Assembly (NCBI GenBank): GCA_049301335.1
Contig: JBAQKV010000016.1
Location: 1 to 8,549 of the forward strand
Length of the DNA stretch: 8,549 bases
Reading direction: 5' to 3'
Origin: JANJWP01 sp049301335
GTDB taxonomy: Bacteria; Patescibacteriota; Gracilibacteria; BD1-5; UBA2023
Shown here: in pieces, positions 7,145 to 8,549 of the stretch
How the letters are laid out: every line of letters starts with the position of its first letter
Numbering within the stretch: the stretch's first letter is position 1
The notes under the pieces: model-generated
What the model was told of the DNA's origin: nothing
The model's database searches: none
Seen by the model: the letters and a program-made list of their open reading frames with translations, nothing else
Made by a program: the position numbers and the translations under genes

Positions 7145-7582
7145 GTCATCTCCGCAGTTGTGAACTCCAGCGGTGCGATCTACGGAAGCACCGGCGCGCT
7201 CAGCTTGGCAGGTTACAACAACACCGGTTCCTACTTCGTAGGCGAAGTGAAGCCGTCCGCTCTCCGCATCGACGCTACCAAGTTCTTCGACCAGAACACC
7301 GCCGGCGTTACCAAGCCGTTCGCGATCGGCGCGGTGAACTTCTCCGAAACCGTCAACGGAAAGTCCCGCATCCGCCCGCTCTTCCAGGTTGCGACCACCA
7401 TCAAGGGTTCCGCTACTACGGCAGCAATTGAAGGTAACTACGGAACCGGTGCCACCACCGACGCTCCGGGTCTCATCGGATCGGCTGCTGCTTCCGCAAC
7501 CACCGTTGCAGGCGGCGGAAACCTCGGTGCAGTCAAGGCCGTTCTCAACGGTTCGACCACCAACTACCCGTTCGACCTCTAA
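6911..7582 (+). CDS. Type IV pilin (type IVa-like prepilin), tandem copy 1
   Basis: A major or alternative pilus subunit, made as a prepilin, inserted in the membrane, processed by prepilin peptidase (not in the window) and polymerised by PilB/PilC. Of 223 residues, the first ten (MLVQAKNSKG) form the leader. Cleavage after Gly 10 leaves Phe 11 as mature residue 1 and Glu 15 as mature Glu5. The hydrophobic helix spans about 11-36, followed by a charged helix (AKDAKIRANLRTVTSAL). The rest is a Ser/Thr/Gly/Ala-rich globular domain with no cysteine, so no disulfide loop. ATG 6911 is chosen because the second copy starts with the same leader and because upstream residues would spoil a short type III leader. 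There is no Shine-Dalgarno: the 21 nt before ATG are almost all pyrimidines. Codons are strongly C-ended and no in-frame TGA is used, fitting high expression. Stop TAA, then a terminator. Confidence 0.93.
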   Translation: MLVQAKNSKGFTLVELIVVITILAILATIGFLSLQGYTSDAKDAKIRANLRTVTSALVNEQAMSNNTIDTYIQTGATYVISAVVNSSGAIYGSTGALSLAGYNNTGSYFVGEVKPSALRIDATKFFDQNTAGVTKPFAIGAVNFSETVNGKSRIRPLFQVATTIKGSATTAAIEGNYGTGATTDAPGLIGSAAASATTVAGGGNLGAVKAVLNGSTTNYPFDL

Positions 7583-7608
7583 GAATTTCGTAAGCGAACA
7601 TACGATGG

Positions 7609-7639
7609 AAAACCCCCGAAATTTCGGGGGTTTTTCTTT
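7609..7639 (+). terminator. Rho-independent terminator after pilin 1
   Basis: AAAACCCCCGAAA pairs with TTTCGGGGGTTTT around the centre at 7621/7622, followed by TTTTTCTTTA. It starts 26 nt after the pilin 1 TAA and would make the two pilin genes largely independent transcripts. Confidence 0.9.
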
Positions 7640-7694
7640 ATTTCAGGCTTCATTATCTTGCGTTAAATCAGTTAATAAATCGTTGAAAATAAAT

Positions 7695-7722
7695 TTGCAT
7701 AATAAAAAAACTATCATATTCT
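7695..7722 (+). promoter_or_regulatory. Weak candidate promoter of the second pilin gene
   Basis: The gap between the pilin 1 terminator and ATG 7763 is very AT-rich. The best pair by eye is TTGCAT (7695-7700), 16 nt, TATTCT (7717-7722), both about 4 of 6 consensus. A terminator before the gene argues that some promoter is here, but this exact pair is tentative. A TAATTACCT 9-mer (7740-7748) also occurs upstream of pilin 1 (6882-6890). Confidence 0.3.
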
Positions 7723-7762
7723 TAACACAAGAAGAGCAATAATTACCTTTCACCATTTACTT

Positions 7763-7996
7763 ATGCTCGTACAGGCAAAGAACGCTAAGGGTTTCACCCT
7801 CGTGGAACTCATCGTAGTAATCACCATCCTCGCGATCCTCGCTACGATCGGTTTCCTCTCCCTCCAGGGATACACCTCGGACGCTAAGGACGCCAAGATC
7901 CGCGCGAACCTCCGCACCGTGACCTCGGCTCTCGTCAACGAACAGGCCATGTCGAACAACACCATCGACACCTACATCCAGACCGGCGCTACCTAC
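7763..7996 (+). repeat. Direct repeat, copy 2 (5' end of pilin gene 2)
   Basis: Partner of 6911-7144. The near identity includes synonymous sites, which points to recent duplication or gene conversion of the helix-coding part. Confidence 0.9.
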
Positions 7997-8464
7997 CAGA
8001 TCGCTACCACCGGTACCGGATCCGCCTACAACGGTGCCTCGACCCTCAACTTCGCGTTCTCCAACGGAACCGGATCCTACTTCGCAGGCGAAGTGAAGCC
8101 GTCCGCCCTCCGTATCGATGCTACCAAGTTCTTCGACACTCCGACCAGCGCAACCAACGGAACCGCTCCGAAGCCGTTCGCCGTCGGCGCGTACAACCTC
8201 TCCGAAGTCGTCAACGGAAAGACCCGTATCCGCCCGATGTTCCAGGTCGCCGGCACCATCAAGGGTTCCGCCCAGGCCGCTGTAGTAGAAGGAAACTACG
8301 GTACCGGTGGCATTAATGACGTTCCGGGCCTCATCGCAGTAGATAGCGCCAAGGTTACCGGGGCTACCGCTGTCACCGCACTCTATAACGGAGCCTCCAA
8401 TACCACGATTTATGACGTAGTAATCAACGGTTCCACCACCAACTACCCGTACAACCTCAACTAA
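7763..8464 (+). CDS. Type IV pilin (type IVa-like prepilin), tandem copy 2
   Basis: A second prepilin of 233 residues with the same leader (MLVQAKNAKG), cleavage before Phe 11, mature Glu5 and N-terminal helix as copy 1. After residue 78 it diverges in AT-, Ser/Thr- and Gly-containing loops. Conserved islands remain: GEVKPSALRIDATKFFD, VNGKTRIRP, an IKGSA block, VEGNYGTG and the C-terminal NGSTTNYP. No cysteines and no in-frame TGA. It is ten residues longer than copy 1, mainly from insertions in the variable blocks. No Shine-Dalgarno is seen before the ATG. It may be an alternative major pilin or a variant for a different surface property; which copy builds the main fibre cannot be told. The stop TAA lies inside the terminal palindrome. 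Confidence 0.93.
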   Translation: MLVQAKNAKGFTLVELIVVITILAILATIGFLSLQGYTSDAKDAKIRANLRTVTSALVNEQAMSNNTIDTYIQTGATYQIATTGTGSAYNGASTLNFAFSNGTGSYFAGEVKPSALRIDATKFFDTPTSATNGTAPKPFAVGAYNLSEVVNGKTRIRPMFQVAGTIKGSAQAAVVEGNYGTGGINDVPGLIAVDSAKVTGATAVTALYNGASNTTIYDVVINGSTTNYPYNLN

Positions 8465-8549
8465 TCCTTCGGGATACTCGAGTATGAAAAACGCCCCGAT
8501 CGGGGCGTTTTTCATACTCGAGTATCCCGAAGGATTAGTTGAGGTTGTA
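8450..8549. repeat. Perfect 100-nt palindrome at the right end of the sequence
   Basis: Every base from 8450 pairs with its mirror to 8549 around the centre at 8499/8500 (GATC). The left half carries the last four codons and stop of pilin 2 and half of its terminator; the right half is its exact reverse complement and reaches the last base. A perfect palindrome including coding sequence and stopping at the contig edge most likely reflects assembly fold-back at the terminator, though an inverted gene copy would look the same. Confidence 0.95.
8487..8512 (+). terminator. Rho-independent terminator after pilin 2
   Basis: AAAAACGCCCC and GGGGCGTTTTT flank a GATC centre, 22 nt after the pilin 2 stop. 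A GC-rich stem with a T run is a typical intrinsic terminator; being symmetric it would work in both directions. Confidence 0.85.

Noticed and set aside
7757..8515. A 252-codon minus-strand open frame over pilin 2
   Set aside because: It is antisense to the clear pilin gene, runs through its terminator, and is low-complexity Gly/Val/Asp-rich shadow sequence.
8450..8549. The terminal palindrome as a covalently closed telomere
   Set aside because: Kept only as a remote option: the centre is a normal rho-independent terminator and the sequence stops there, which fits assembly fold-back better.

Overview
The window looks like a piece of a Candidate Phyla Radiation bacterium that reads UGA as glycine (genetic code 25, known from Gracilibacteria/BD1-5 and Absconditabacteria/SR1). 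Three minus-strand genes (recJ, a SpoIIE-type phosphatase, pilC) are each broken by in-frame TGA codons. Four of these fall exactly where the families have a conserved glycine: NR-G-I and KEL-G-IDVIVTDHH in RecJ, GDATGH-G in the phosphatase, and LLDA-G-V in PilC. With TGA read as Gly, every gene becomes full length. All six stop codons visible in the window are TAA. The DNA is rather GC-rich with C-ending codons, and UGA is a minor glycine codon.

Layout, right to left on the minus strand: a type IV pilus motor operon runs pilB (extension ATPase), a SpoIIE/PP2C-family phosphatase, pilC (inner-membrane platform) and pilT (retraction ATPase). Spacing is tight (22, 3 and 40 nt), and an intrinsic terminator follows pilT at about 906-940. 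Then comes recJ, which runs off the left edge and probably has its own promoter overlapping that terminator. Divergent from pilB, on the plus strand, two type IV pilin genes (6911-7582 and 7763-8464) stand in tandem, each followed by its own rho-independent terminator. Their first 234 nt are about 97% identical; the rest is a mosaic of conserved and diverged blocks.

Together the genes supply the major pilin(s), the platform and both the assembly and disassembly ATPases of a type IV pilus. The phosphatase inside the operon suggests that pilus activity is tied to Ser/Thr phosphorylation. The last 100 bases form a perfect palindrome centred on the second pilin's terminator and including the end of that gene. 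This is most likely an assembly fold-back, but an inverted third pilin copy is possible. No tRNA, rRNA, CRISPR array or insertion sequence was recognised.
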